Shown: positions 8,968 to 16,791 of the stretch, one piece after another
Layout: every line of letters starts with the position of its first letter
Numbering within the stretch: position 1 is the stretch's first letter
Origin: Prevotella sp.
GTDB lineage: Bacteria; Bacteroidota; Bacteroidia; Bacteroidales; Bacteroidaceae
DNA: 64,000 nucleotides
Assembly: GCA_017467535.1 (NCBI GenBank)
Contig: JAFUST010000055.1
Location: 1-64,000, forward strand
Direction of reading: 5' to 3'
Notes under the pieces: model-generated
Database searches by the model: none
What the model was told of the DNA's origin: nothing
Seen by the model: the letters and a program-made list of their open reading frames with translations, nothing else
Made by a program: the position numbers and the translations under genes

Positions 8968-11541
8968 ATGAAAATTAAAGCAGACTACGTGAACGCTCCT
9001 CTTTGGAAGGAGTTGACAGTCAGAAATCGTCTTCCTGAGGAACTGAAGTGCCTCGAAGAGATTGCGCACAACCTTTGGTGGGTATGGAACTATGAGGCCC
9101 GCGACTTGTTCCGCGACCTCGACCCCGAACTCTATCATGACGTGAAGCACAACCCTGTGATGCTGCTCGAACGGCTCACCTTCGACCGCAAGGAAGCCAT
9201 CGTCAAGGACAAGGCTCTGATGAAGCGCATCAAGGCCGTCTACGAACTCTACCGTGCCTACATTGACGTCAAGCCCGACAGCAAGCGTCCCTCTGTGGCC
9301 TACTTCTCTATGGAGTATGGCATGCACTCTGCCCTGAAAATCTACTCCGGCGGTCTGGGCATGCTTGCCGGCGACTATCTGAAAGAGGCTTCCGACTCTA
9401 ATGTCGATATGTGCGCCATTGGCTTCCTCTATCGCTTTGGCTACTTCACACAGTCGCTAAGCATCGACGGGCAGCAGATTGCCAACTATGAGGCTCAGAA
9501 CTTCACCTCGCTGCCCATCGAGCGTCAACTCGACGAGAACGGACAGCCGATGGTTGTCGACGTGCCCTATATGAACTACACCGTACATGCCTACATCTGG
9601 CGTGTCAACGTGGGCCGTATCAAACTCTATCTCCTCGATACCGACAACGAGATGAACTCGGAATTCGACCGGCCCATCACCCACTCACTCTATGGCGGCG
9701 ACTGGGAGAACCGTCTGAAGCAGGAGATCCTGCTCGGCATCGGTGGTGCCCTGACGCTGAAGAAACTGGGCATCAAGAAGGACATCTACCACTGCAACGA
9801 GGGCCACGCTGCACTCGTCAACCTGCAGCGCCTGTGCGACTACATCGAGGAGGGCCTCACCTTCAACCAGGCTATGGAACTGGTGCGTGCCAGCGGTCTC
9901 TATACCGTCCACACTCCCGTGCCTGCCGGTCACGACTACTTCGACGAGGGTCTCTTCGGCAAGTACATGGGTGGCTATCCCCAGAAACTGGGCATCACAT
10001 GGGACGAGTTCATCGGCATGGGCCGTACTAATCCTGACGACCACAACGAGAAGTTCTGTATGTCTACCTTCGCCTGCAACACCTGTCAGGAGGTCAATGG
10101 CGTGTCGAAACTCCACGGATGGGTCAGCCAGAAGATGTTCGCTGACATTTGGAAAGGCTACTATCCCGAGGAGAATCATGTGGGCTTCGTCACCAATGGC
10201 GTACACTTCCCCACATGGGCCGCTACCGAGTGGCGTAAGGTCTATGAGAAATATTTCGACGAGAACTTCATGTTCGACCAGTCTAACCAAAAGATTTGGG
10301 AGGCTATCTACAAGGTGCCCGACGAGGAAGTGTGGGAGACGCGAATGGCCCTGAAGAAGAAACTCTTCGACTATATTAAGGAGCAGTTCCGCGAGACATG
10401 GCTGAAGAACCAGGGTGACCCCTCGCGTGTGGTCAGCCTGTTAGAAAAGATGAATCCCAACGCCCTCGTCATCGGCTTCTGCCGTCGTTTTGCCACCTAT
10501 AAGCGTGCACACCTGCTCTTCACCGATGAGGCTCGTCTGGCCAAGATTGTCAACGACCCCGAGCATCCCGTCATCTTCCTCTTCGCTGGTAAGGCTCACC
10601 CCGCCGACGGAGCAGGACAAGGGCTCATCAAACGAATCTTTGAGATTTCGCAGCGTCCTGAATTCCTCGGTAAGATTATCTTCCTCGAGGATTACGACTT
10701 CCTGCTTGCACGTCGCCTCGTGTCGGGTGTCGACATTTGGATGAATACGCCTACGCGTCCTCTCGAGGCTTCTGGCACATCGGGCGAGAAGGCCGAGATG
10801 AACGGTGTCGTCAACCTCTCCGTGAAAGACGGATGGTGGCTCGAAGGCTATCGCGAGGGTGCCGGTTGGGCACTCACTGAGAAGCGTACCTATCAGAATC
10901 AGGGCTATCAGGATCAACTTGATGCCGCCACTATTTACTCGCTTCTTGAAAACGAGATTATTCCGCTCTACTACGATAAGGACAAGAAAGGACTCTCGAA
11001 AGGCTGGATAAAGGTCATCAAGAACTCTATCGCACAGATTGCACCTCACTACACCATGAAGCGTCAACTCGACGACTACTACGACAAGTTCTATGTCAAG
11101 GAGGCTAAGCGATTCAAGGAGATCTCCAAGGACAACAACCGTTTGGCTAAGGACATCGCTCTCTGGAAGGAACTGGTCGCTGAGCGCTGGGACGGCATTC
11201 GCGTGGTGTCAAGCAAGTGGGACATTCCCGCTACTGGTCTTGAGACCGGTACGAAGTACACGCTCCAGTATGTAATCGACGAGCAGGGGCTCGAAGATGT
11301 CGTAGGACTCGAGAAGATCAATGTCTTCACCGACAAAAACGGCGAGGAGCGTATCTACAGCATCGAACCGCTCAAGTTGGTCAGCAAGGATGGCAATAAC
11401 TATACCTTCGAGGCAACGCTCGCTCCTCACCAGGCCGGCGAGTACAAGAGTGCCGTCCGTATGTACCCCAAGAACAAGAACCTGCCTCACCGTCAGGATT
11501 TCTGCTACGTGAAGTGGCTTGAACTGCCTCAGAATAACTAA
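8968..11541 (+). CDS. glgP: Alpha-glucan phosphorylase (GT35)
   Basis: An 857-residue PLP enzyme that releases glucose-1-phosphate from the non-reducing ends of glycogen or maltodextrins. The N-terminal domain ([19 protein letters not shown]) and the segment [20 protein letters not shown] belong to the shorter alpha-glucan phosphorylase group (TIGR02094 type). The PLP-lysine region reads [15 protein letters not shown]; the family usually has Met-Lys where this has Glu-Lys. The last 90 residues form a small beta-rich extension. It follows glycogen synthase by 13 bp in one operon and ends at a strong terminator. The symbol is by family; malP-like naming is also used. Confidence 0.92.
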   Translation: MKIKADYVNAPLWKELTVRNRLPEELKCLEEIAHNLWWVWNYEARDLFRDLDPELYHDVKHNPVMLLERLTFDRKEAIVKDKALMKRIKAVYELYRAYIDVKPDSKRPSVAYFSMEYGMHSALKIYSGGLGMLAGDYLKEASDSNVDMCAIGFLYRFGYFTQSLSIDGQQIANYEAQNFTSLPIERQLDENGQPMVVDVPYMNYTVHAYIWRVNVGRIKLYLLDTDNEMNSEFDRPITHSLYGGDWENRLKQEILLGIGGALTLKKLGIKKDIYHCNEGHAALVNLQRLCDYIEEGLTFNQAMELVRASGLYTVHTPVPAGHDYFDEGLFGKYMGGYPQKLGITWDEFIGMGRTNPDDHNEKFCMSTFACNTCQEVNGVSKLHGWVSQKMFADIWKGYYPEENHVGFVTNGVHFPTWAATEWRKVYEKYFDENFMFDQSNQKIWEAIYKVPDEEVWETRMALKKKLFDYIKEQFRETWLKNQGDPSRVVSLLEKMNPNALVIGFCRRFATYKRAHLLFTDEARLAKIVNDPEHPVIFLFAGKAHPADGAGQGLIKRIFEISQRPEFLGKIIFLEDYDFLLARRLVSGVDIWMNTPTRPLEASGTSGEKAEMNGVVNLSVKDGWWLEGYREGAGWALTEKRTYQNQGYQDQLDAATIYSLLENEIIPLYYDKDKKGLSKGWIKVIKNSIAQIAPHYTMKRQLDDYYDKFYVKEAKRFKEISKDNNRLAKDIALWKELVAERWDGIRVVSSKWDIPATGLETGTKYTLQYVIDEQGLEDVVGLEKINVFTDKNGEERIYSIEPLKLVSKDGNNYTFEATLAPHQAGEYKSAVRMYPKNKNLPHRQDFCYVKWLELPQNN

Positions 11542-11573
11542 GCACACGCGCATTTGTTCTGACAGCACGATAT

Positions 11574-11608
11574 GGCCAGACGGGAAAAACCTCCCGTTTG
11601 GCCTTTTT
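11574..11608 (+). terminator. Rho-independent terminator of the glycogen operon
   Basis: GGCCAGACGGGA pairs with TCCCGTTTGGCC around a short A-rich loop and is followed directly by TTTTT. It lies 32 bp after the glgP stop. Confidence 0.9.
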
Positions 11609-11641
11609 CTTTCACTTCGGGCATAAAAAGTTGCGTAAAAG

Positions 11642-11673
11642 TTTGGCCGTTTCGCAAAAAGTTTGTACCTTTG
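11642..11673 (+). promoter_or_regulatory. Full -33/-7 promoter for the tRNA cluster
   Basis: TTTG (11642-11645), a 20-bp spacer and TACCTTTG (11666-11673) form a textbook Bacteroidetes promoter, with transcription expected to begin about 15-20 nt before tRNA-Lys. Confidence 0.85.
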
Positions 11674-11695
11674 CACCCGCAAAACCGAAAAGGAT

Positions 11696-11771
11696 GCACC
11701 CGTAGCTCAGTTGGTAGAGCACCTGACTCTTAATCAGGGTGTCCAGGGTTCGAACCCCTGCGGGTGTACCA
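11696..11771 (+). tRNA. tRNA-Lys (anticodon CTT)
   Basis: A complete cloverleaf. The acceptor stem GCACCCG pairs with CGGGTGT (one G-U pair), the anticodon loop is CTCTTAA, the T-loop is GGTTCGAACC, and the 3' CCA is encoded. It reads AAG codons. First of three tRNAs behind one promoter. Confidence 0.97.
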
Positions 11772-11779
11772 AAGGAACC

Positions 11780-11852
<73 letters not shown>

Positions 11853-11914
11853 CAGGGATAGTTAAGCATAAAGTTCAGGGGCAGTGGTGCCCCTTTCTCA
11901 TAACACATTTTCTT

Positions 11915-11987
11915 GCGGAATTAGCCCAGTTGGTAGAGCATTGGCTTCCCAAGCCGAGGGTCGCGGGTTCGAGTCCCGTATTCCGCT
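11915..11987 (+). tRNA. tRNA-Gly (anticodon CCC)
   Basis: The acceptor stem GCGGAAT pairs with ATTCCGC, the anticodon loop is TTCCCAA, and the T-loop is GGTTCGAGTCC. No encoded CCA. It reads GGG codons, consistent with a GC-rich genome that uses rarer glycine codons. It lies 62 bp after tRNA-Thr. Confidence 0.96.
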
Positions 11988-12005
11988 CACCCCTATAAGA
12001 AACGG

Positions 12006-12087
12006 GTTTGGAGGCTTCAAACGATGAGTTTGGAGCCTCCTTTCGTTGTGTTTGGAGGCTCCTTCGTTGTGTTTGGGCACCCGTTAT
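12006..12087 (+). repeat. 22-bp-period GTTTGG repeat array, degenerate (4 copies)
   Basis: GTTTGG recurs at 12006, 12028, 12050 and 12071 (periods 22, 22, 21). The first unit is a perfect GTTTG-GAGGCTT-CAAAC hairpin. Later units keep GTTTGGAG but lose stem pairing, and the loop alternates between GAGGCT and its complement-like AGCCTC. It starts 19 bp after tRNA-Gly. No believable gene lies in this 12000-12345 gap. Confidence 0.75.
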
Positions 12088-12126
12088 CTTCGTGCCGTTT
12101 CGATGCCTGCTCTTGTGATTCAAAAT

Positions 12127-12231
12127 GTTTCTTTTGCTGAAACACTTTGTTTCTATGGGAGGAACACTTTGTTTCGATGGGAGAAACACTTTGTTTCGAT
12201 GGGAGAAACAAAGTGTTTCATCCATCGGAAC
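12127..12231 (+). repeat. 22-bp-period GTTTC-N7-GAAAC hairpin array (5 copies)
   Basis: 17-nt units start at exactly 12127, 12149, 12171, 12193 and 12215. The third and fourth are the perfect hairpin GTTTC-GATGGGA-GAAAC. The linkers are ACTTT, ACTTT, ACTTT, then AAAGT. The last linker and the last loop are inverted relative to the others, so the end of the array can fold back on the rest. It lies upstream of the regulator's promoter region. Confidence 0.9.
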
Positions 12232-12260
12232 AATGTGGAAACAATATCAAAGAGCATGGG

Positions 12261-12334
12261 ATGCAAACAAAATGCAAACGGTCGTTCTTGGTGCTTTCAG
12301 GAGGAAAGTGTATCTTTGCAAACTAAATGCAAAG
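12261..12334 (+). promoter_or_regulatory. Promoter/operator of the membrane regulator gene
   Basis: Direct repeats ATGCAAA at 12261 and 12272 (11 bp apart) lie 13 bp (start to start) before TTCTTGGT (12285), which is in the -33 position 20 bp before the -7 box TATCTTTG (12311-12318). A second pair of TGCAAA repeats, also 11 bp apart, begins inside the -7 box (12317 and 12328). From 12261 to 12320 this aligns without gaps to 13411-13470. Confidence 0.75.
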
Positions 12335-12345
12335 AGAAAAGGACG

Positions 12346-13374
12346 ATGAAGAATGTATTTCTTTCACTGACACTGTGCTGCCTGCTTGCAGCATGCGGGC
12401 AATTGACGGACGGCGAATCGGCAAGTCCGCTCGAAGGAACGTGGCTATTGCGGTATGTGGAATATCCTACTGGCGAAGCATATGACTACTCAATAGAAGG
12501 CAAGGGAACATATTGCTTGCTCTATGACAGTGATTCGATGCTCTATGAATCTATCATTTCGATGACTCCTTCAGGGTTTGTCATTATGCCCACAGCCAAG
12601 CGAGTGGTGACTCTGATTGACAAGGGGGGTGGCGAAAGGCTCTATCTGGAAGACGGCGATCCGCATCCACTGACCATCAGCAGCGATACGGCTATCACCA
12701 TCCAGCGCAAGGGGGCACTTTATTCGTTAGTACGTGACGATGACCTCTACCTTGAGTGGGGAACGGAAATTCGCGAGATCATCATTCGGGACCTGGGCAG
12801 TGAGAATAGCATGGCCAGAAACTACTATGTGCTGTCGGCCAAAGAGCGGCAGCAGGAGAGAGACCTCCAGTGGCACGGCTATGTCTTTATGCTCATCATC
12901 GTCATCTCCTTCTTCATTGCCCAATACATCGTCTCCAAGCGCAGGGCAATGCGGCGGCTGCAACTGCAACTGCAGCAGATTCGGGAGGTGAAGGAGAACC
13001 GTCCACAGGCTGTCAGGCAGATTGTCGCTTCTGTGGAGAATGACTTCTTCGCTTCTGACGACTATGCTGCCCTGCAAAGACGCATCGCAAGTGGACGGGT
13101 GATGAAGGATGTCGACTGGCAGACGGTGGAGCAACATCTGAAGAGCATCTGTCCAGGCTTCACCACTCAGTTGCGAAACCTCCGTCCGATGTCGGAACTG
13201 GAGTATCAGGTGTGTCTGCTCATCAAACTGCGCATTGCCCCTAAGGACATTGCCGCAGTACTGTCTCGTGACGTGAGCACCATCAGCACGGTGCGTAGCC
13301 GTCTCTATAAGAAGGTATTTGGCCGTAAGGGCGGTGCAAGGGAATGGGATGACTTCATCCTGTCAATAGGCTGA
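12346..13374 (+). CDS. Membrane-anchored LuxR-like transcription regulator with lipocalin-like periplasmic domain
   Basis: This 342-residue protein starts at MKNVFLSLTL. Upstream in-frame ATGs lie within the repeat array and before the promoter, so I exclude them. It has a lipoprotein signal with lipobox LAAC (Cys17), then a beta-rich domain of about 130 residues beginning LEGTW. A single membrane helix follows (about 177-196, YVFMLIIVISFFIAQYIV), then a basic coil and a C-terminal HTH of LuxR type (about 283-325, including PKDIAAVLSRDVSTISTVRSRL). Topology places the sensor in the periplasm and the HTH in the cytosol. The sensor domain resembles the secreted protein encoded next, with which it also shares its promoter architecture. 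I infer autoregulation. Confidence 0.75.
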   Translation: MKNVFLSLTLCCLLAACGQLTDGESASPLEGTWLLRYVEYPTGEAYDYSIEGKGTYCLLYDSDSMLYESIISMTPSGFVIMPTAKRVVTLIDKGGGERLYLEDGDPHPLTISSDTAITIQRKGALYSLVRDDDLYLEWGTEIREIIIRDLGSENSMARNYYVLSAKERQQERDLQWHGYVFMLIIVISFFIAQYIVSKRRAMRRLQLQLQQIREVKENRPQAVRQIVASVENDFFASDDYAALQRRIASGRVMKDVDWQTVEQHLKSICPGFTTQLRNLRPMSELEYQVCLLIKLRIAPKDIAAVLSRDVSTISTVRSRLYKKVFGRKGGAREWDDFILSIG

Positions 13375-13385
13375 CAGGCTCAATG

Positions 13386-13468
13386 GTTTGCAGATGGTTT
13401 GCAGCGGCAAATGCAAATCAGATGCAAAGTCATTTTCTTGGTCGCGTCAGGAAATGCCCGTACCTTTG
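13386..13468 (+). promoter_or_regulatory. Promoter/operator of the secreted lipocalin-like gene
   Basis: Two inverted pairs of 11-bp-spaced direct repeats: GTTTGCAG at 13386 and 13397, and ATGCAAA at 13411 and 13422. TTCTTGGT at 13435 and the -7 box TACCTTTG at 13461-13468 follow. The distance from the second ATGCAAA to TTCTTGG (13 bp start to start) and the spacing to the -7 box equal those in front of the regulator gene, and TCAGGA is conserved between the two boxes. Confidence 0.75.
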
Positions 13469-13516
13469 CCGTCGATAATCAAATCTAATGTTAAACCAAT
13501 TAAAAACGTAAAACTT

Positions 13517-14011
13517 ATGAAAAGACTATTGTTGGTAATGTCTGTCGCATTGATAAGTGCCATGCAGGCAAGTGCACAGAGCGTGAAGGTTGACGACAAG
13601 GAACTTGTCGGCGTGTGGTACATGGAGTCCATGCAGTTTGAGGGCGAGAAAAAGATCATGTGCGGCAAGGCGACAGGCTACACCCAGTTCAAGTACTATG
13701 GGGCTGATGGCGAGTATGCCTGTGCAGAACTTGCCTTGACCAAGGCCGGCAAGGTGGTGGTGATGCCCCATGAGTATGGCACCTACACCTTTAAGGATGG
13801 TTGGTATTCTGAGATGGGGCGCGAGAAGATAAAGGATGCCATCGTCTGGGTTGACAAGACCACTACAAAGGGCACATGGAAGAACCGACATGACATCTGG
13901 AAGAAGATATCGCTGCCGGACGCGACGGTGAAGTATATTGTGAACTGTTGCAAGAGCAAAGAGACTCCTGCCGACATTCAGCAGGTCATCAAGCAGGCGC
14001 TGTTTAAGTAG
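13517..14011 (+). CDS. Secreted lipocalin-like protein, probable target of the adjacent regulator
   Basis: This 164-residue protein has a signal peptide (cleavage near MQASA-QSV, residue 21). The ATG at 13517 is chosen because the earlier in-frame ATG (13388) lies within the operator and before the -7 box. The mature part begins ELVGVWYMESM and contains ATGYTQFKYYGADGEY and TKAGKVVVMPHEYGTY. These line up with LEGTWLLRYVE, GTYCLLYDSDSMLY and TPSGFVIMP in the regulator's periplasmic domain. Function unknown; the fold looks like DUF4488- or lipocalin-type small secreted beta proteins. It is followed by a terminator 46 bp downstream. Confidence 0.7.
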   Translation: MKRLLLVMSVALISAMQASAQSVKVDDKELVGVWYMESMQFEGEKKIMCGKATGYTQFKYYGADGEYACAELALTKAGKVVVMPHEYGTYTFKDGWYSEMGREKIKDAIVWVDKTTTKGTWKNRHDIWKKISLPDATVKYIVNCCKSKETPADIQQVIKQALFK

Positions 14012-14056
14012 ACTGAAGACGCGTATAAAGAGTTAGTAAATCACCCGGGACTTCAT

Positions 14057-14085
14057 GGAGGCCGCAGCGATGCGTCCTCCTTTTT
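14057..14085 (+). terminator. Rho-independent terminator
   Basis: GGAGG pairs with CCTCC, with further possible pairs in the loop (CGCA/TGCG), and is followed by TTTTT. It ends the secreted-protein transcript. Confidence 0.75.
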
Positions 14086-14290
14086 GTGTGACACGACATG
14101 ACCCGTTCTCGGCTATGTTCTTGGCACAAAATTGCCAATAATCGGCGGAATACAGTCAAATGGAAAGTGAATGAATGTTATTTCGGCAAGTTTTTGCCGG
14201 AATTTGCGGAGTTTCCACGAAGAAATGATAATTTTTGAGTAATTTTGTGGGCGATATGAAGTTCGTATGGTTTGAAGACTATAGACGGAT

Positions 14291-14491
14291 ATGGAATACT
14301 TACCCCAAGACCCTGCAATACTGGTATCGAGCGTGAATATGCTCCTGCGTGATGAGGAGTATGACACGCTGGAATCGCTATGCTATGCTTTCAACAGAGA
14401 GCCGCAGGAGATTAAGGACTACCTGCTTGGGCATGGCTTTGTGTGGAGCGAGCAGCAGAAACAATTTAGGCCAATAGGCTACGACGCATGA
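14291..14491 (+). CDS. DUF4250 small protein
   Basis: A 66-residue cytosolic protein. The start MEYLPQDPAILVSSVNMLLRD and the pattern of a two-helix unit followed by a GHGFVW-type turn match the DUF4250 family, which is common in Bacteroidales and Firmicutes and has no known function. The predicted short three-helix, HTH-like shape could bind nucleic acid, but no such activity is established. Its last bases overlap the next gene (ATGA). It begins a locally AT-richer island. Confidence 0.8.
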   Translation: MEYLPQDPAILVSSVNMLLRDEEYDTLESLCYAFNREPQEIKDYLLGHGFVWSEQQKQFRPIGYDA

Positions 14492-14736
14492 TAACAAAAG
14501 ACAGCATAGAGACCGCATACAGTTTCCTGCACCAGAAGCGAAACGTCTATATCCATTCCACGCTCGACTGGCAGCGGGATGATATAGAGTATGCCATTGC
14601 GTCGTTTGTTGATGACATGAGTCAGGAACTGTACGATGAAATATCAGGTGGAAGGACAGACTTCCTCCGAGACCACAATCGGTTTCAGGAGGATATTACC
14701 AAGGCTGTAGAACAATTAGAAGAAATGCTATACTAA
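14488..14736 (+). CDS. Small acidic hypothetical protein
   Basis: An 82-residue protein that I do not recognise. It is predicted to be almost all helical and acidic (EYAIASFVDDMSQELYDEI, ITKAVEQLEEMLY), with no signal peptide or metal motif. The four-base overlap with the DUF4250 gene implies translational coupling, so the two may act together. Codon use is less GC-rich than in the window at large. Confidence 0.65.
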   Translation: MITKDSIETAYSFLHQKRNVYIHSTLDWQRDDIEYAIASFVDDMSQELYDEISGGRTDFLRDHNRFQEDITKAVEQLEEMLY

Positions 14737-14747
14737 ACAGATTTACA

Positions 14748-15074
14748 ATGAAGAAGATTATCGTAATTGACGGAGGCCCGCGAAAGAATTTCAATACGGC
14801 CTCGATGCTACAGAAGTTTGCCGAAGGTGCTGCTTCAGTAAGTGACCAAATTGAAGTAAAGACCGTCCGCTTGTACGACATGGACTACAAGGGCTGCATG
14901 TCGTGCATGGCCTGCAAGGTGAAAGGACGGGCCTCGAACGTCTGCAAGTTCAAGGATGCACTGACCCCGATACTGGAGGAGATTGCTCAGGCTGACGGAC
15001 TGGCAATGGGTTCGCCGATATATTTTGGCGACAGAGGTTGCTCGGGAATGAGCATCCTAAAAATAACCGTCTAA
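14748..15074 (+). pseudogene. NADPH-dependent FMN reductase/flavodoxin-like protein, C-terminally truncated
   Basis: The first about 95 residues are a normal start of a flavodoxin-fold iron-sulphur flavoprotein/FMN reductase: beta-strand IIVIDGGPRKNFNTA, the Cys cluster GCMSCMACK, and GSPIYFGD at the second FMN loop. Family members run about 180-210 residues. Here, just after GSPIYFGD, the sequence turns into an unrelated RGCSGMSILKITV and stops. The C-terminal half is missing, so this is most likely a deletion remnant, although a short product could still be made. It is followed 9 bp later by a second truncated gene. Confidence 0.75.
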
Positions 15075-15083
15075 AATAGCCAA

Positions 15084-15257
15084 ATGACGCTGACCTACAT
15101 CTTCCATAGCGGCTTTGCCCTTGAGGCAGAAGAGTCCATCCTGGTGTTCGACTACTGGCTGGATCCTGCGCGAGTCATGCCCGCCATTTTGCAAAAGGGG
15201 AAACCGCTATACGTCTTAAAACAAAGAGCGAGTAATTGGCTTCGGTTAGATAAATAA
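15084..15257 (+). pseudogene. MBL-fold metallo-hydrolase, N-terminal remnant
   Basis: Fifty-seven codons that begin MTLTYIFHSGFALEAEES and continue VFDYWLDP, the characteristic first strands of Bacteroidales MBL-fold hydrolases of about 220 residues. Similarity ends after GKPLYVL, directly before the zinc-binding HxHxDH motif would be expected. The break (about 15217) coincides with the left end of a MITE-like inverted repeat at 15218, which supplies the final KQRASNWLRLDK and stop. No downstream half of the gene is seen beyond the repeat. Non-functional. Confidence 0.75.
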
Positions 15258-15349
15258 AATGACCAGAAATAAAGGACTCGGACAAAGTTTGAGCGGGTAA
15301 CCGGCTTCGGCGAGCATAACGCCAAAGATGGTTACCCGCTCTTTGTTTT
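15218..15349. mobile_element. MITE-like element with 13-bp terminal inverted repeats
   Basis: AAAACAAAGAGCG (15218-15230) is perfectly inverted as CGCTCTTTGTTTT (15337-15349); extended to 19 bp, 17 positions match. Inside, GAGCGGGTAACC (15291-15302) pairs perfectly with GGTTACCCGCTC (15330-15341). A diverged direct copy of the left end (GTAANNGGCTTCGG) follows at about 15297. The 132-bp element has no coding capacity. The inner hairpin, with its T-rich tail, could also serve as a terminator. Confidence 0.55.
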
Positions 15350-15363
15350 GGGCGCTTTTGGTT

Positions 15364-16698
15364 TTATTGGTACACCGTTATATATTGCCCTTTGTTGCCA
15401 TAGCAAATATTGCATGGTATTATTCCACGGCCATTGCAACGAGAGCATATATGCAGCCTGTCGCCTATGTATTTTGTGCCAGAGCCACCGCAATTGTCAC
15501 ATCCCATTGTTCCCATTCCTCCACAGGCCCAACATGCCTGCCATTGCTGCACGGGTATCGGGTCGTGTTTGATGATTATTTCTTTCTTTTGTGGCGTTTC
15601 CTCTTTATCCACTACGACTTGCTGTTGTGGCGGAGTTTCCACTTTTATCTTTGAAACTTGCCGCCCCGTGACATCACATTCTCCTTTATAACCAGCCATG
15701 GTGTATGAAAAGCGTTTGTTGAAGGTTTTGAAGTCACCGATAGAGGTGTAGCCGCGGTCAGTGTCGATGATGATTCTTCCAGCGTAGTTCATCAGACCCC
15801 AGAAACCGTTGAGTTTGTAACGCAGATAGCCAGTGCCTGCCGACTCCAAGGATTCCATTTCCGTAGGTACAATCACCTTGCCCTCTGCATCCGTCAGGCC
15901 ATAGCGCCCGCCTTTGCTCACCTTCCAATACTTTGTGCCGCCGTCTTTCAACTCTACGGCACTAGCATAGCCACCATTTGTCTTGATGTCGTCTGATGTA
16001 GGATTTAAAAGACGATTCAATCTCCCTTTTGCAGAATTGTATCCCTGATTTGCCGCTTTCCGATACCAACTAATTGCCTGAGTTCTTTCTTTTGGGACAC
16101 CCTGGCCATTTTCATAGCAAACGCCTAAGTTGTATTGCGCAATGTCATATCCTTGTTCCGCAGATTTTCGATACCAGTACACCGCTTGTGAATAGTCCTT
16201 CGTTACGCCTCGGCCATTTTCATAGCAATAGCCTAAGTTGCATTGTGCAGTGGCATCTCCTTGTTCCGCAGATTTTCGATACCAGTACACCGCTTGTGAA
16301 TAGTCCTTCGTTACGCCTTGACCATTTTCATAGCAATAGCCTAAGAAGCATTGCGCAGTGGCATTTCCTTGTTCCGCAGATTTCCGATACCAGTACACCG
16401 CTTGTGAATAGTCCTTCGTAACGCCTTGGCCATAATAATAGCAATAGCCTAAGTTGTATTGCGCAGGGGCATTTCCTTGTTCCGCAGATTTCCGATACCA
16501 GTACACCGCCTGTGAATAGTCCTTCGTTACGCCTTTACCATAATAATAGCAATTGCCTAAGTTGCATTGCGCCCGGGCATATCCTTGTTCCGCCAATTGC
16601 TTCAGGTGCTGCAAAGAATCTGGCGTGATGGTTGCTCCTTTGCTTGTGGAAATACAAAACACAATTAGGACAAACGAGAATAACAAGTACTTTTTCAT
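15364..16698 (-). CDS. Secreted Sel1-repeat protein with WG-like repeats and zinc-finger-like tail
   Basis: This 444-residue protein starts at the ATG at 16698; a TTG six bases earlier is also in frame. It has a signal peptide (LLFSFVLIVFCISTSKG), then six Sel1-like repeats of 36 residues (GVTKDYSQAVYWYRKSAEQG). About 100 residues of KWG/WG-type repeat follow (GRYGLTDAEGKVIVPTEMES, GFWGLMNYAGRIII). The C-terminus is cysteine-rich, with four CxxCxGxG-like pairs (CWACGGMG, CDNCGGSG, CSRCNGRG, CNICYG) resembling the DnaJ zinc finger. Such proteins mediate protein contacts; a specific role is unknown. The AT-rich composition and near-identical DNA repeats suggest an accessory gene. Confidence 0.8.
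   Translation of the reverse strand: MKKYLLFSFVLIVFCISTSKGATITPDSLQHLKQLAEQGYARAQCNLGNCYYYGKGVTKDYSQAVYWYRKSAEQGNAPAQYNLGYCYYYGQGVTKDYSQAVYWYRKSAEQGNATAQCFLGYCYENGQGVTKDYSQAVYWYRKSAEQGDATAQCNLGYCYENGRGVTKDYSQAVYWYRKSAEQGYDIAQYNLGVCYENGQGVPKERTQAISWYRKAANQGYNSAKGRLNRLLNPTSDDIKTNGGYASAVELKDGGTKYWKVSKGGRYGLTDAEGKVIVPTEMESLESAGTGYLRYKLNGFWGLMNYAGRIIIDTDRGYTSIGDFKTFNKRFSYTMAGYKGECDVTGRQVSKIKVETPPQQQVVVDKEETPQKKEIIIKHDPIPVQQWQACWACGGMGTMGCDNCGGSGTKYIGDRLHICSRCNGRGIIPCNICYGNKGQYITVYQ
16066..16605 (-). repeat. 108-bp near-identical tandem repeats inside the Sel1 gene
   Basis: The same stretch (ACCAGTAC and its flanks) recurs at 16173, 16281, 16389 and 16497, exactly 108 bp (36 codons) apart. Only scattered changes separate the copies. 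The array could expand or contract by recombination without breaking the frame. Confidence 0.85.
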
Positions 16699-16791
16699 AC
16701 TCAAATAGTTTTAAGTTAATTTTTCCCAGTTCGTAATTCAGCGAAAAGCACTAACTACTTCCAGATATGAAAAGAGTGCGCCCCTGCCATA

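Noticed and set aside
12017..12225. Short ORFs on both strands across the repeat arrays
   Set aside because: Their peptides (ETLCF, RNTLF and HRNKVF repeats) simply translate the 22-bp arrays. They have no start context, and they overlap tRNA-flanking and promoter DNA.
12127..12231. CRISPR array
   Set aside because: The 17-nt units and 5-nt linkers are too short, the linkers repeat instead of varying, and no cas gene is present.
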